A stretch of 6,576 nucleotides of DNA, taken from the NCBI GenBank assembly GCA_028716125.1, contig JAQUQK010000108.1:1-6576 (forward strand), given 5' to 3'. This document shows, one piece after another, positions 6,034-6,576 of the stretch (positions are counted from its first letter, which is position 1; the number at the start of each line of letters is the position of its first letter). This DNA comes from Thermoplasmatota archaeon (lineage in GTDB: Archaea; Thermoplasmatota; JAQUQK01). Under the pieces are notes generated by a model. That model was given only the letters and a program-made list of their open reading frames with translations. It searched no databases and was not told the DNA's origin. The translations under genes were made by a program, and so were the position numbers.

Positions 6034-6408
6034 TTATTGGGCGGATGGGCCTGCTACCCATGCTTCCGGCGGCAATCCTTCGTATACGTTCTGCTCGCCC
6101 GCGTCCTCGCGCCTGGACTTGAATCCCAGCGCAAGCTTTGTTATCATGTCCTTGTTGAGTACCCAGTAGTGGGTGCGCCATTCCCTGCCGTCGTAGAGCG
6201 TTACTTCCTCGCGCTCGGTTGTAAGGATGTGCTCTTCTTCGAGCATGTAGAAAAGTCCCCTGTCTTCCGACTCAAGGACGTTGTCGATGATGCGGTTGTC
6301 GTATCCGAAAAGGTTCATGACGAAAAGCGCGTTGCGCTCCGCATCTTCCATAGGAATTCCGGATTTGTGGTGAATTGCCGTTGCAAGTTCCTCGACTGTA
6401 AGTACCAT
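6034..6408 (-). CDS. Small conserved archaeal protein, DUF6015-like
   Basis: From ATG 6406-6408 the product has 124 residues: MVLTVEELATAIHHKSG, an acidic-helical segment, FGYDNRIIDNVLESEDRGLFYMLEEE (about 35-60), LTTEREEVTLYDGREWRTHYWVL (about 62-84), then a charged, poorly conserved-looking tail. I recognise this pattern, especially the FGYD, DR-FYMLEEE and W-HYW parts, as DUF6015 of Thermoplasmata; its function is unknown. The predicted helix-helix-beta layout would suit a winged-helix fold, but that is inference. There is no signal peptide or membrane segment. An in-frame ATG three codons upstream (6415-6417) lies inside the best Shine-Dalgarno, GGGGATGA (6414-6421), which sits five bases before ATG 6408, so the shorter start is preferred. 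It is first in the unit with folC. Confidence 0.8.
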   Translation of the reverse strand: MVLTVEELATAIHHKSGIPMEDAERNALFVMNLFGYDNRIIDNVLESEDRGLFYMLEEEHILTTEREEVTLYDGREWRTHYWVLNKDMITKLALGFKSRREDAGEQNVYEGLPPEAWVAGPSAQ

Positions 6409-6450
6409 TGATCTCATCCCCGATCCCCATAATGTAAGTAGACTTAGCGA

Positions 6451-6458
6451 TATTTATA
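6451..6458 (-). promoter_or_regulatory. TATA box of the DUF6015-folC unit
   Basis: The minus strand reads AAAATATAAATATC around core TATAAATA. A 26-base step gives a start site near 6428, leaving a leader of about 20 bases that contains the Shine-Dalgarno GGGGATGA. This unit is therefore leadered, unlike folD. Confidence 0.65.
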
Positions 6459-6489
6459 TTTTGTGTCAAATCTTCCATTTTTGGAGCAG

Positions 6490-6508
6490 TTCGGCCTTAT
6501 ATGCCGAA
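6490..6508. repeat. Inverted repeat 1, TTCGGC-7-GCCGAA
   Basis: Perfect six-base arms at 6490-6495 and 6503-6508 around CTTATAT. It lies about 30 bases upstream of the DUF6015 TATA box and only two bases from the second inverted repeat. It may be a regulator-binding dyad or an RNA hairpin. No T run follows closely enough to make a clear terminator on the minus strand. Confidence 0.5.
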
Positions 6509-6510
6509 AA

Positions 6511-6528
6511 GCGGTTTTCGCGAACCGC
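6511..6528. repeat. Inverted repeat 2, GCGGTT-6-AACCGC
   Basis: Perfect six-base arms at 6511-6516 and 6523-6528 around TTCGCG. Its arms differ from those of the first repeat, so they are not copies of one site. A seven-base direct repeat, GCAGTTC, occurs at 6486-6492 and 6534-6540, bracketing both dyads. On the plus strand a T-rich stretch begins about ten bases later, so a terminator for an unseen gene is a possible alternative. Confidence 0.5.
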
Positions 6529-6540
6529 AATCTGCAGTTC

Positions 6541-6576
6541 TTTTATTAGTCTTATTGTATAGTGCAAATTATGGAT
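6541..6576 (+). promoter_or_regulatory. Possible promoter and first codons of a divergent gene leaving the window
   Basis: The plus strand has TTTTATTA (6541-6548), whose centre lies 26 bases before an ATG at 6571-6573, followed by GAT. This is the same leaderless spacing seen for folD. Only two codons are visible, so no product can be named, and AT-rich sequence makes chance matches easy. If real, the region 6409-6570 is a divergent intergenic region with both inverted repeats between the two promoters. Confidence 0.3.

Noticed and set aside
6471..6576. Possible tRNA or structured RNA gene at the right end because of consecutive stems
   Set aside because: The two stems do not fit a cloverleaf: there is no acceptor stem, T-loop or anticodon arrangement in the visible bases. 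They are recorded as inverted repeats only.
1..6576. CRISPR array, insertion sequence, toxin-antitoxin or defence cassette
   Set aside because: No regularly spaced repeats, transposase-like frames, terminal inverted repeats or paired small toxin/antitoxin genes are visible; the genes are metabolic, ribosomal or surface proteins with even base composition.

Overview
This window is a compact stretch of archaeal chromosome. The archaeal call rests on ribosomal proteins S24e and S27ae, a GTP-dependent dephospho-CoA kinase of the DUF359 family, TATA-box promoters about 26 bases ahead of start codons or leaders, and PKD-domain surface proteins. The gene nearest the right end looks like DUF6015, a small family I associate with Thermoplasmata, so a member of or relative of the Thermoplasmatota is my best guess. 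This is inference; no rRNA marker is present.

All eight recognisable genes lie on the minus strand, so transcription runs right to left. From right to left: (1) a regulatory region (6409-6576) with a TATA promoter for the leftward genes, two adjacent inverted repeats, and possibly the promoter and first codons of a rightward gene that leaves the window; (2) a DUF6015-like small protein followed after 22 bases by folC (folylpolyglutamate/dihydrofolate synthase); (3) a run of four genes: a lipoprotein-like PKD plus FKBP prolyl isomerase, the dephospho-CoA kinase, rps24e and rps27ae (a 54-residue zinc-ribbon protein), ending in a T-rich tract; (4) a membrane-anchored PKD plus eight-bladed PQQ-like beta-propeller protein with its own promoter; (5) folD, cut by the left edge, with its own TATA box placed as for a leaderless mRNA.

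The genes fall into three functional groups. folC and folD serve tetrahydrofolate one-carbon metabolism, but in separate transcription units. The kinase makes the last step of CoA synthesis and sits beside two ribosomal protein genes, an arrangement I recall as common in archaea. The two PKD proteins are probably exported: one has a lipobox, the other a membrane anchor, and both are rich in N-glycosylation sequons while their cytosolic neighbours have almost none.

The most useful anomaly is the 5' end of the propeller gene. The only canonical in-frame start (TTG) cuts a clear transmembrane helix in two, whereas a GTG placed exactly where a leaderless start should be lies one base out of frame across a five-base A run. 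I see no CRISPR array, tRNA, insertion sequence or obvious new multi-gene system. No gene-free stretch exceeds 300 bases.
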